A DNA stretch of 64,000 bases, taken from assembly GCA_964454265.1 (NCBI GenBank), contig CAYVXD010000001.1, positions 17,953-81,952 of the forward strand, in the 5' to 3' direction. The position numbers and the translations under genes were made by a program. Position 1 is the stretch's first letter. Every line of letters starts with the position of its first letter. The stretch is from JAUWMI01 sp964454265 (GTDB taxonomy: Bacteria; Sumerlaeota; Sumerlaeia; MWCT01; JAUWMI01). A model generated the notes under the pieces. It had not been told where the DNA came from. It searched no databases and saw nothing but the letters and a program-made list of their open reading frames with translations. Shown piece after piece: positions 44,050-52,285 of the stretch.

Positions 44050-44828
44050 TGGAGATCATTATTAGCAAGGACTATGACGAATTGAGTAGAACGGCAGCCG
44101 GGATTATACGCGATCAGGTCACAGCAAAGCCCAGTTCCGTTCTTGGTCTTGCGACCGGCGGCACTCCGATTGGAACGTACAAGGAACTGATCCGAATGCA
44201 TGAGAAGGAAGGGCTGGACTTTTCGAAAGTTACCACGTTTAACCTCGATGAGTACGTCGGATTAGAGCCTACTCATGAGCAGAGTTACCATTATTTTATG
44301 CACGAGAATCTGTTCAATCACATCAATGTGAATCCAGAGAATATTCATGTCCCCAGTGGCGTGGCACGTGATTTTGAAAGTTACTGTCAGTCGTATGAGG
44401 AAGGAATAAAGGGCGCGGGCGGCATTGATTTGCAGCTGCTGGGAATTGGTGGCGATGGCCACATTGCATTTAATGAGCCCGGTACATCACTCGCCTCACG
44501 AACTCACATAGACACCTTGGACGAGCAGACCATCAAGGATAACGCCCGTTTTTTCGACAAGCCAGAGGATGTACCGCGCTTTGCAATTACCATGGGTGTT
44601 GGTACGATCCTTGATGTAAAGGCCATTCTGCTGATTGCCAATGGAGAGAAAAAAGCCGATGTCGTTGCCGCTTTTATTGAAGGGCCGATCACATCCCAGG
44701 TGACCTCGAGCGCCTTGCAACTTCATCCGCGCGTGACCGTGGTGCTGGATGAGCCTGCTGCTTCCAAGCTGCAAAGGATTGATTACTATAAGTGGGTATA
44801 TGCGAACAAATCCAAACTTGCAAAATAG
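44049..44828 (+). CDS. nagB: Glucosamine-6-phosphate deaminase
   Basis: 259 residues; turns glucosamine-6-P into fructose-6-P and ammonia. Motifs: LGLATGGTPIGTYKEL (phosphate loop, 33-48), FNLDEYVGL (catalytic Asp, about 70), LGIGGDGHIAFNEPG (about 134-148) and SRTHIDTL. Co-translated with the ROK regulator; AAGGAGG precedes the start. No nagA in the window. Confidence 0.95.
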   Translation: MEIIISKDYDELSRTAAGIIRDQVTAKPSSVLGLATGGTPIGTYKELIRMHEKEGLDFSKVTTFNLDEYVGLEPTHEQSYHYFMHENLFNHINVNPENIHVPSGVARDFESYCQSYEEGIKGAGGIDLQLLGIGGDGHIAFNEPGTSLASRTHIDTLDEQTIKDNARFFDKPEDVPRFAITMGVGTILDVKAILLIANGEKKADVVAAFIEGPITSQVTSSALQLHPRVTVVLDEPAASKLQRIDYYKWVYANKSKLAK

Positions 44829-44860
44829 CATAACATCAAGTGCAATGCAGGAATTTCCGG

Positions 44861-44893
44861 GGGCAGCACGTGGGGCATGCTCCCTTTGTTTTT
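44861..44893 (+). terminator. Terminator after nagB
   Basis: GGG(C)AGCA at 44861-44868 pairs with TGCTCCC at 44878-44884, then TTTGTTTTT. It separates the ROK-nagB unit from the DUF4954 gene. Confidence 0.55.
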
Positions 44894-44976
44894 GCGATAG
44901 CTCGCTTGGTTGATTTTTCGGACGGGTGTAGGAGTGATGAACTCCCCAGGCCAGACTTGAGAAAGAGGAGTGGGTT

Positions 44977-46896
44977 ATGAAGAGTGTAGCACAGCTTGTT
45001 GGCAACGTGCTTGAGGTCTCTGAGGTTGTAGCTGCGGTGAAGGCTGTGAAAGGAAAGCGCCACAGGAGCGTTCTATTTGGCGACGCAGTTCGTCCATTAA
45101 CAAAAGAGGAGATTGATGTCCTGAATTCGCAGGGTAACTATGCGCAGGATTGGACCCAGGTTTTAGTGAGCAAAGAGTTTAACATTCACCGCATCTTCAA
45201 CTGCAATTTCTTTGGAACATGCGTCCTCGGGAATTATACGGCTCACGAGATTGCAGTAGCACCTGGCGTAAAACTGCCCAGTGGCCTCTACCAGAGCACA
45301 ATCATAAATGCGGAAATCGGGAATAACGCGTTGGTGATGAACGTCGGCTATCTGGCCAACCATGTTGTCCATGATGAAGCTATTGTCGTGAATGTGCAAT
45401 CGCTTTGCGCAGAGGAGGGAACCAGTTTTGGTAATGGCACGGAGCTTCCAATTGCGATCGAGAGCGGTGGACGTGAAGTCCTGACTTATGCCGACATCAC
45501 CATTGCTGTTGCAGAGCGGGTCGCCACGTCGCGGAGCGACAAGGCTTTTCTTGATGCTTATGCTGACTTCGTCAAACAGTACGTTGAGGCAGTGACATGT
45601 AACAAGGGGATTGTGCAGCGCCGGGCCATAGTGCGCAATAGCGCTACTGTCTGCAATACTTTTATCGGTGCAGGCGCTGAAATTGACAATGCCACGTGCG
45701 TCAGCAACTGTACGATCCTGAGTAATGAGGACGAGAAGACGCGAATTACGGATGGTGCCTATGTGGTCAACAGCCTATTGCAGTGGGGCTCAGACGTAAC
45801 TTCCATGGCGATTGTAGATACCTCGGTGCTGACGGAGCATTCGCATGTTGCGAGGCATGGCAAAGTGACGCAGTCAATCATTGGGCCGAACAGCGGAATT
45901 GCCGAAGGCGAAGTTACCGCATCTCTGGTAGGCCCCTTTGTAGGGTTTCATCACCAGGCGCTCTTGATTGCCGCGTTCTGGCCGGAAGGCAAGGGGAACG
46001 TTGGCTATGGCGCCAACGTTGGTAGCAACCATACGTCCAAAGCGCCGGATCAGGAGATCTGGTGCGGAGAGGGGACATTCTTCGGTCTGGGAACCAACAT
46101 TAAGTTTCCCTCTGATTTTACTAAAGCGCCCTACTCCATAATCGCCACGGCAGTAAACGCCTTACCGCAGCGCATAGAGTTTCCCTTTTCGCTTATCAAC
46201 TCGCCAGCTGCCATGTATCCCGGTATATCGCCTGCGTTTGACGAGATCATGCCGGGATGGGTGTTGTCGGATAATATTTTTATGATTAAGCGTAACGAAG
46301 GTAAGTACATGAAGCGCAATAAGGCCAGGCGGAGCACATTCGTGTTCGAGGTTTTTCGCCCGGACATTGTTGATCTGATGATCGAGGGACGTGCCCGGTT
46401 GCAAAATGTGAAGCAGAAGAAAGATCTATACACTAGCAGAGACATTAAAGGTCTGGGCAAGAACTACCTCCTTGAAGCAAACCGGGTGAGTGGCATTGAT
46501 GCCTACACGTTTTATATTCAATATTACGCCTTACTCGGACTGAAGAAACGCGTTGCTGAGATTCTTTCGCGGGGCGACAAAGCCGGCGTTGCTCAGCTGC
46601 TCTCCACGCCCTCCGATGACGCGCGCTGGGAGCATGAGCGCAAGATCTTACAACGCGAGCTGCCTTCGAATGACGTTGCCGCGAATCTTCAGCTGCTGGT
46701 AACAATGCAAGAGAAGATTGCAAAAGATGTACAAATCTCGAAGGAGAAAGATGATAAGCGGGGTACCCGCATCATTGCGGATTATGCCGAGGCGCATGCG
46801 CCGGCTTCAGAAGATAGCTTTGTAAAAGAAACATGGAAAGTTACCGAAGAGCTGAAGAAGGAAGTCGAACGTATGGTCGCGCAGCTTGCTGCCTGA
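44977..46896 (+). CDS. DUF4954 family protein with left-handed beta-helix repeats
   Basis: 639 residues. The segment from about 65 to 370 is hexapeptide-repeat-like (AEIGNNALVMNVGYLANHVVHDEAIV, NSATVCNTFIGAGAEIDNATCVSNCTIL, SIIGPNSGIAEGEVTASLVGPFVGFHHQ), the pattern of a left-handed beta helix in sugar acyl- or nucleotidyl-transferases. This long form is characteristic of DUF4954, whose reaction is unknown. The C-terminal ~200 residues are helical with many charges. AGAGGAG precedes the ATG. Next to nagB, an amino-sugar or UDP-sugar related role is a reasonable guess. Confidence 0.85.
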   Translation: MKSVAQLVGNVLEVSEVVAAVKAVKGKRHRSVLFGDAVRPLTKEEIDVLNSQGNYAQDWTQVLVSKEFNIHRIFNCNFFGTCVLGNYTAHEIAVAPGVKLPSGLYQSTIINAEIGNNALVMNVGYLANHVVHDEAIVVNVQSLCAEEGTSFGNGTELPIAIESGGREVLTYADITIAVAERVATSRSDKAFLDAYADFVKQYVEAVTCNKGIVQRRAIVRNSATVCNTFIGAGAEIDNATCVSNCTILSNEDEKTRITDGAYVVNSLLQWGSDVTSMAIVDTSVLTEHSHVARHGKVTQSIIGPNSGIAEGEVTASLVGPFVGFHHQALLIAAFWPEGKGNVGYGANVGSNHTSKAPDQEIWCGEGTFFGLGTNIKFPSDFTKAPYSIIATAVNALPQRIEFPFSLINSPAAMYPGISPAFDEIMPGWVLSDNIFMIKRNEGKYMKRNKARRSTFVFEVFRPDIVDLMIEGRARLQNVKQKKDLYTSRDIKGLGKNYLLEANRVSGIDAYTFYIQYYALLGLKKRVAEILSRGDKAGVAQLLSTPSDDARWEHERKILQRELPSNDVAANLQLLVTMQEKIAKDVQISKEKDDKRGTRIIADYAEAHAPASEDSFVKETWKVTEELKKEVERMVAQLAA

Positions 46897-47036
46897 TCTG
46901 CTATACTGCCTGATAAGAGGCAGCACCGGGATCGGTTGTGCACTAGTGCATGGCCAAGGTTGTTCTGACGGATACGTGCCCGCCAGTGGCACATAGTCGG
47001 GAAAGCATCGTCCTGCATTAAAAGGCGAAAGATTTT

Positions 47037-47064
47037 GTAGGGGCAATTCATGAATTGCCCCTAC
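47037..47064. repeat. GTAGGGGC palindromic repeat, copy C
   Basis: Perfect 28-base palindrome GTAGGGGCAATTC...GAATTGCCCCTAC, identical to copy A except for one base. Lies in the 460-base gap 46897-47356, 140 bases after the DUF4954 gene. Confidence 0.9.
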
Positions 47065-47130
47065 ATGCCTTATTGCAAAGTTGGGGCTGTACTAGCATCA
47101 CCACAGTAGTTATGGTGTATATACATTGCA

Positions 47131-47328
47131 GGCTCTAAGTGTAGCGCCGCCGTCCCGGTCCGCCTCAGGCGGATCGTGAAGGCGTCTCGCCTTCACACCC
47201 GGAGGGCAGGATGCCCTCGATACAGTTCGCCGCGGCGAACGCTACCCATCAAAACAACGTAGACGGACTACCAGGCTGAAACATCAGTTTTCCTGGCGGA
47301 AGGAATGCAATTGTTGGCGCTTAGAGCC
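47131..47328. repeat. MITE-like palindrome array with inverted ends
   Basis: The 9-base inverted ends GGCTCTAAG (47131-47139) and CTTAGAGCC (47320-47328) bound 198 bases. Inside are four separate palindromes: 47159-47173 (TCCGCCT/AGGCGGA), 47176-47196 (GTGAAGGCG/CGCCTTCAC), 47202-47218 (GAGGGCA/TGCCCTC) and 47225-47240 (GTTCGCCG/CGGCGAAC). No coding capacity. It lies just before ybeY. Confidence 0.5.
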
Positions 47329-47356
47329 ATGCAGGCAAAGGACGAAGTGAAGAGCA

Positions 47357-47815
47357 ATGGAAATTGATGTAAGAAATAAGTCAAAAGCCAACCTGATTAC
47401 GACCTACCGATTGAAAAAGATCACATCTCGGGTAGTAGGGACCCTACTGCACAAGAACGGTTTGCCTGATGGCGAAGTGAGCGTGGTGTACGTAGATGAT
47501 TCCGAAATTGAAGCCCTGAATGCGCGGTATCGCCGTGTTCGAAAGCCAACGGATGTCCTGGCGTTTCCCATGCGGACCGGGAAATTTGCCTCGATTCATC
47601 CCGCGCTGCTTGGTGATATTGCGATCTCTGTTCCAAGTGCGCGTAGACAGGCAGATCAGCTGGGACATCCTCTGGAACGAGAGCTTGCAGTTTTGCTCAT
47701 TCACGGCTTCTGTCACCTGCTGGGATACAAGCATGAGACCAAAGCGGATGCCAAACGTATGAAAGCGCTAGAAGCGCAACTTCTCGCCCATATGGAAGAA
47801 GAGAATCTCTTATAG
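47357..47815 (+). CDS. ybeY: Endoribonuclease YbeY
   Basis: 152 residues; a zinc-dependent RNase acting in 16S rRNA 3' end maturation and ribosome quality control. The zinc motif is HGFCHLLGYKHE (about 115-126), with the usual Asp of HxxxHxxGxDH replaced by Lys. Other family marks: LNARYRRVRKPTDVLAFPM and LLGDIAISV. era follows about 110 bases on, a common association. Confidence 0.92.
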   Translation: MEIDVRNKSKANLITTYRLKKITSRVVGTLLHKNGLPDGEVSVVYVDDSEIEALNARYRRVRKPTDVLAFPMRTGKFASIHPALLGDIAISVPSARRQADQLGHPLERELAVLLIHGFCHLLGYKHETKADAKRMKALEAQLLAHMEEENLL

Positions 47816-47927
47816 TTGTAGGGCCTTTCAAGCACGCATTGTCAATCCTCCCGTTCTGATACCAAGCGTATTGTTTCCAGACACCGCGTAAGTGGTTTTG
47901 CGGCGCAGGATCGGTGATTGTTGTTTC

Positions 47928-48824
47928 ATGGATGAAACCTTTAAATCCGGTTATATATCACTTATTGGTAAGCCGAACGTTGGCAAGTCAACGCTACTCA
48001 ATCGCCTGGTCGGCGAGAAAATGGCGATTGTGTCGGAAAAGCCGCAAACCACGCGCGACAAAATTCTCGGAATTCTTACCACAAACCACTACCAGTTGAT
48101 CTTTGTGGATACGCCAGGGGTCATTGTTCCTCGTGATACGTTTAATCAGTGCCTCGTGAATCGGGCGCTGAGCGCGCTGGAGGAAGTGGATCTGGTCTAT
48201 TTCCTCATCGAAGCGAACGATCCAACCCCGGCACCTGAAGGGCTTGAGGCGGCCTTTGAGAAGATTTCCTGCCCGAAGTTTCTCGTGCTCAATAAAGTGG
48301 ATCGCATTGCAATCCCGTTTGACGTCGCGGACTACCAATTCCCCATTGACTGTCGTCTCTATGCGGAGATTATTCCAATTTCTGCCTTGGAGAATTATAA
48401 CATTGACCTTTTGATAAACAAGACGCTTGAGTACATACCGGTTGGGCCGCTTTACTACGATGCCGACCAGCTCTGTGACCGCGATCAGCGGTTCCTGGTT
48501 GCTGAAATTGTGCGCGAAAAGGTCTTTAATCTCACCGGTCAAGAGATTCCTTACGCAGTGGCCACAGAGGTTGACGAGTTTAAAGAGCGAGAAGCCGAGA
48601 AATATTTTATTCGCATTATGATTTATGTTGAACACGACTCGCAGAAAGGAATAATTATCGGAAAAGGCGGACGGCTCATCAAGCGGATCGGCCAGCTGGC
48701 TCGTGAAGAGATTGAACAGTTACTTGGCGTACCCGTGTACCTCGAGCTTCGTGTGAAACTGCGCAAGAACTGGCGAAAGAACGAGCATGAGCTGCGCCGT
48801 CTTGGGTATCTGACCAGGAAGTAA
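47928..48824 (+). CDS. era: GTPase Era
   Basis: 298 residues from the ATG at 47928. Era binds 16S rRNA and aids small-subunit assembly. G1 GKPNVGKST, G2 KPQTTRDK, G3 DTPG, G4 NKVD, G5 SAL, then a KH domain (VEHDSQKGIIIGKGGRLIKRIGQ, about 227-249). Pairing with ybeY fits ribosome maturation. Confidence 0.97.
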   Translation: MDETFKSGYISLIGKPNVGKSTLLNRLVGEKMAIVSEKPQTTRDKILGILTTNHYQLIFVDTPGVIVPRDTFNQCLVNRALSALEEVDLVYFLIEANDPTPAPEGLEAAFEKISCPKFLVLNKVDRIAIPFDVADYQFPIDCRLYAEIIPISALENYNIDLLINKTLEYIPVGPLYYDADQLCDRDQRFLVAEIVREKVFNLTGQEIPYAVATEVDEFKEREAEKYFIRIMIYVEHDSQKGIIIGKGGRLIKRIGQLAREEIEQLLGVPVYLELRVKLRKNWRKNEHELRRLGYLTRK

Positions 48825-48931
48825 AAGAAATTGATCTTGATTGGACGCGTTCAGGGATCAAAGGCAACATAATCATATCAGGAGCGCTACCCTTTAAGAT
48901 AAAGGATAAAGGATGAAGGAGTAACTTTACG

Positions 48932-50464
48932 ATGAAGATTGTGACTGCAGATGAAATGCGAAACATTGATCGCATAACCATCGAGAAACGCGGCATTCCT
49001 GGTTTGACACTCATGGAACGAGCAGGAGCTGCAGTTGCTGAGGTAGTACAGGACTATTTCGAGCCGACGCGCGTGGCCGTGGTGACAGGAAAAGGCAATA
49101 ACGCCGGCGATGGCTTTGTGGTGGCCCGGCTTCTTCATGAAAAAGGCATTCCCGTTAAGGTAGTTTTGCTCGGCGATCCCGACGAGCTCACAGGGGATGC
49201 ACGCGAGACGTATCAGTTACTTCCCGACAGTGTCTCTCGCCAGCGCGTTCAGGACATTCAGACGCTCAAAGAGCAGATTCAAGATACCGACTGCCTGGTG
49301 GATGCAATTCTGGGCACCGGCGTCAAGGGGCTAGTAACGGGTTTCCTGGCTGAGGCTATTACGGCGATAAACGAGGCGGGCAAGCGCGTCGTTTCCGTGG
49401 ATATTCCCTCGGGCATGCAGGCAGATGAAACGTGGAGTGGAGGGGTCTGTATCAAAGCGGATCATACTGTGACAATGGGTCTCCCGAAGATTAGTATGGT
49501 TATCCACCCCGGGGTCGAATACGCAGGGAGAGTAACGGTTGCCTCGCTCGGTTTTCCGTCCGACCTGCTTCATGCCAAAGAGATTCATAATAACCTGGTG
49601 ACTGCTGATTTTGTAAAACGTTGCCTTCCGCCACGGCCTGCCAATAGCAATAAGAAAATCTTTGGCTATCTCCTGATCGTGGCAGGATCTGTAGGTATGA
49701 CCGGGGCGGCGGTGCTGGCCGCCCGGGCGGCCGCACGCTCTGGCGCTGGCCTGATCTATGTTGCTATCCCCGAGAAGCTGAACGCCATTCTTGAAAGTCA
49801 CCTAATAGACGAGATTACCGTTCCGCTTCCGTCCAGCACCGGCTTGTTTCTGGACGCTAAGTCCCTTGACCGCATTCTGGAATTTCAGGAGCGCGTTGAC
49901 GCCATTGCACTTGGGCCAGGGGTAGGACAAGAGCCTGGGACTCAGAATCTCGTTCGCGAGCTGGTGACTCGCCTGGAAAAACCCCTGGTGATTGACGCTG
50001 ATGGCTTGAATGCTCTGGCAGGACACCTGGATTTGCTCAACAAGCGCAAGCATCCCACGATTCTGACACCACATCCAGGTGAGATGGCACGATTACAAAA
50101 CACCACTGCCGCAGAGGTTCAGCGCCAGCGACTCCACACTGCCCGCTCCTTTGTCTCTCAGCGGAACGTCCACCTGATTCTCAAAGGCGCACGTAGCGTG
50201 ATTGCTGATCCATCAGGTGAGCTCTACGTGAATCCTACGGGTAATTCAGGACTGGCCAAAGGCGGGAGTGGTGACGTGCTTACTGGTCTGTTGGTCGGCT
50301 TCTTGGCTCAAGGACTCAACCCGCTTCAGTCTGCCATTTGTGCAACGTACATCCACGGATTTGCCGGCGATCTGGCTGCCAGGGCGATAGGGGAGAGGGC
50401 TATGATCCCGAGCGATATGATCAGCCACATTGCCTCAGCTTTCCGCGCCTTCCAGGGCTCGTAA
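48932..50464 (+). CDS. nnr: Bifunctional NAD(P)HX epimerase/dehydratase
   Basis: 510 residues repairing hydrated NAD(P)H. The N-terminal YjeF epimerase domain (1-215) has KGNNAGDGFVVARLL and DAILGTGVKG. The C-terminal ADP-dependent dehydratase (about 225-505) has GSVGMTGAAVLAARAAARSG, IALGPGVGQ, LTPHPGEMARL and LAKGGSGDVLTGLL. AAGGAGT precedes the ATG. Fused form as in E. coli YjeF. Confidence 0.95.
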   Translation: MKIVTADEMRNIDRITIEKRGIPGLTLMERAGAAVAEVVQDYFEPTRVAVVTGKGNNAGDGFVVARLLHEKGIPVKVVLLGDPDELTGDARETYQLLPDSVSRQRVQDIQTLKEQIQDTDCLVDAILGTGVKGLVTGFLAEAITAINEAGKRVVSVDIPSGMQADETWSGGVCIKADHTVTMGLPKISMVIHPGVEYAGRVTVASLGFPSDLLHAKEIHNNLVTADFVKRCLPPRPANSNKKIFGYLLIVAGSVGMTGAAVLAARAAARSGAGLIYVAIPEKLNAILESHLIDEITVPLPSSTGLFLDAKSLDRILEFQERVDAIALGPGVGQEPGTQNLVRELVTRLEKPLVIDADGLNALAGHLDLLNKRKHPTILTPHPGEMARLQNTTAAEVQRQRLHTARSFVSQRNVHLILKGARSVIADPSGELYVNPTGNSGLAKGGSGDVLTGLLVGFLAQGLNPLQSAICATYIHGFAGDLAARAIGERAMIPSDMISHIASAFRAFQGS

Positions 50465-50488
50465 CCACGCTTTATAGAGAGGATGCTT

Positions 50489-50516
50489 GTGGGGGCGGTT
50501 CGCGAACCGCCCCTAC
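50489..50516. repeat. GTAGGGGC palindromic repeat, copy D
   Basis: 28-base palindrome, arms GTGGGGGCGGTTC/GAACCGCCCCTAC, one wobble position. It sits between the convergent nnr and DUF4214 genes and may serve as a two-way terminator. Confidence 0.85.
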
Positions 50517-50532
50517 TCAATGCATGACCCGT

Positions 50533-51882
50533 TTAATAATATTCCCAATCGAGGACGCCTGTTGGAGGGGCTACAAAGAATTCATCCAAACGCTGAGTGA
50601 ATTCCCCAGAGTCGCAGAAAATGTCAATTAGCTGCTCAACTGTTCTTTTTCCTGAATTTAGTTCCTCCTCCCAATAGGAGATCTCATCGGCATTTGGAAA
50701 GCGCCCTAGCAACCCGCGATACAGGCATATTACCTGATGCCTGTTCGTAGGGTTCTTGCTCGTGTACTCATCTGAACTAAACAATATATTCGCCATGTCC
50801 TTAGCCCCTCCTCTCTTGTCGGAGGTTCCTTTGAACATGTCATCCCAGACTTCCAGTGCCCCGCCATCCACCAGTCTTTCCAAAATCCCCATATACATCG
50901 TGGCAATAAAATTGCGGGCTGGATCACCCTCGTGACCAGGGAAGAGGCCATTTATAAGATACATAAATTCATTTGAACTTATAAAAATAGAAATTGCCTC
51001 AGAGCGGCTCCACGACCCATTGAGCCAGGCGCTAACTTCCTCATCGCTCGCCTCGCGTCGCAAAAGCACACAATAGCAATCCCTGATAAATTCTTCCTCC
51101 TGACTTGGGTTCTGCTTTTCCGGGTTTAGACTATCATATTCCTCAGACGAGAAGAATTGCCAACCTATATCGCCAGCAATAAAATGAACTCCTATGTCGA
51201 GATCGAGCGCATCGTTGAAATAGCTTTCCCAGACATTCACCTCGCCAGGTTCAGGGTCGCGGTTTAGCACCGCACTGCAGAAGTGGGTAATAAGGTCTCC
51301 CGCATCATCAATAATCACCTTGCACTTCCCATTGCAACAGCCAGCAGAGCCACATTCTCGAACTTTTTCTTCCTCTGTATAAGTATAGTGGAAGCAGTCA
51401 CCCCCTGAACATCCTCTATCATGGCATACCCTTTTACGATATATCTCACCATCCTTACAGTAGTAGCTCCAGGGCTCGCAGTAATCTGTCCCGCAATCTT
51501 GTATTACCCATAATGGCGCAGAATACAATAGACAATAACAAGGCCACCATGGCCACCAGCCGCATTGACATGTGTAAGTACAGCAAATTCCATATACCTT
51601 TCCCTCTTCGCAATAACGATGGCATTCGCTGAAACATTGTTCGCCGGAATTATAACAATTATAATATTCATATGGCGGATATTCACTACATCCAGATAGA
51701 TTTGGGTAAAATTCATATGCACTATAATAGGATGCAGTTCCTTGCCATCCACTAAGATCTGAATCACACGATGAGCAAGGCATGCTAGAACCGGAAATCT
51801 CCTGGGCAGCCCCACTCGAATAAAAAATCAGGGGAGAGAGCAAAGTAATTAAGGATATAAAAATAATCTTTTTGTTAAGCAT
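50533..51882 (-). CDS. Secreted Cys/Tyr-rich protein with DUF4214 repeats
   Basis: 449 residues. The signal peptide (about 1-26) is followed by about 155 residues with roughly 23 cysteines and many Tyr/Trp (for example CTYTCQCGWWPWWPCYC), probably a disulfide-stabilised extracellular module. The C-terminal ~250 residues contain about three DUF4214-type repeats (FCSAVLNRDPEPGEVNVWES, DCYCVLLRREASDEEVSAWL, CLYRGLLGRFPNADEISYWE), a helical family common in S-layer and adhesin-like proteins. Its base composition is more AT-rich than neighbours. Function unknown. Confidence 0.75.
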   Translation of the reverse strand: MLNKKIIFISLITLLSPLIFYSSGAAQEISGSSMPCSSCDSDLSGWQGTASYYSAYEFYPNLSGCSEYPPYEYYNCYNSGEQCFSECHRYCEEGKVYGICCTYTCQCGWWPWWPCYCLLYSAPLWVIQDCGTDYCEPWSYYCKDGEIYRKRVCHDRGCSGGDCFHYTYTEEEKVRECGSAGCCNGKCKVIIDDAGDLITHFCSAVLNRDPEPGEVNVWESYFNDALDLDIGVHFIAGDIGWQFFSSEEYDSLNPEKQNPSQEEEFIRDCYCVLLRREASDEEVSAWLNGSWSRSEAISIFISSNEFMYLINGLFPGHEGDPARNFIATMYMGILERLVDGGALEVWDDMFKGTSDKRGGAKDMANILFSSDEYTSKNPTNRHQVICLYRGLLGRFPNADEISYWEEELNSGKRTVEQLIDIFCDSGEFTQRLDEFFVAPPTGVLDWEYY

Positions 51883-52285
51883 TTTTCTTACCCCCTCAAA
51901 CTAATAGTTCTGGATTCCACAATCCGAACACTATGCCTTATTATTTATCAAACGGCCGGTTTTTAATACTGTTAAAAATGTGACACAATAAGGTAAGCGT
52001 CGTCAAGGATAAACGACAATGATATAAATAACCAAAGATTCGTCAGCCCGGAGTGAAGAGGCTGAAGCAGGATGGTGTGTGGGAGTTAGTTTTGGCTGAG
52101 ACAGGTTTACAAGGCTTACTTATGCGGTAACTAAGCAGGCTCCGGTTCCTTATGACGGGTGTGTACGAGCGGGATTAGTCTGAGACCGCCTGGGGCGGAC
52201 GAAGAATCTTGAATAAAAAAACTTTCGTCATCGTCTTCATAAGAATATGTACTCAGCGGAACACCGCACTATTGCTGCCGTACCC
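51883..52285. other. Gene-free stretch upstream of the Cys-rich gene
   Basis: 403 bases, AT-rich near the gene. It holds a weak minus-strand promoter candidate (TTGACG at 52006-52001) and a palindrome CCGCC-TGG-GGCGG (52186-52198) similar to those at 47159 and 55752. No coding frame is credible. Confidence 0.45.

Noticed and set aside
46906..46923. CTGCCT/AGGCAG hairpin after the DUF4954 gene as a terminator
   Set aside because: A 6-bp stem without a T-run after it; too weak to call.
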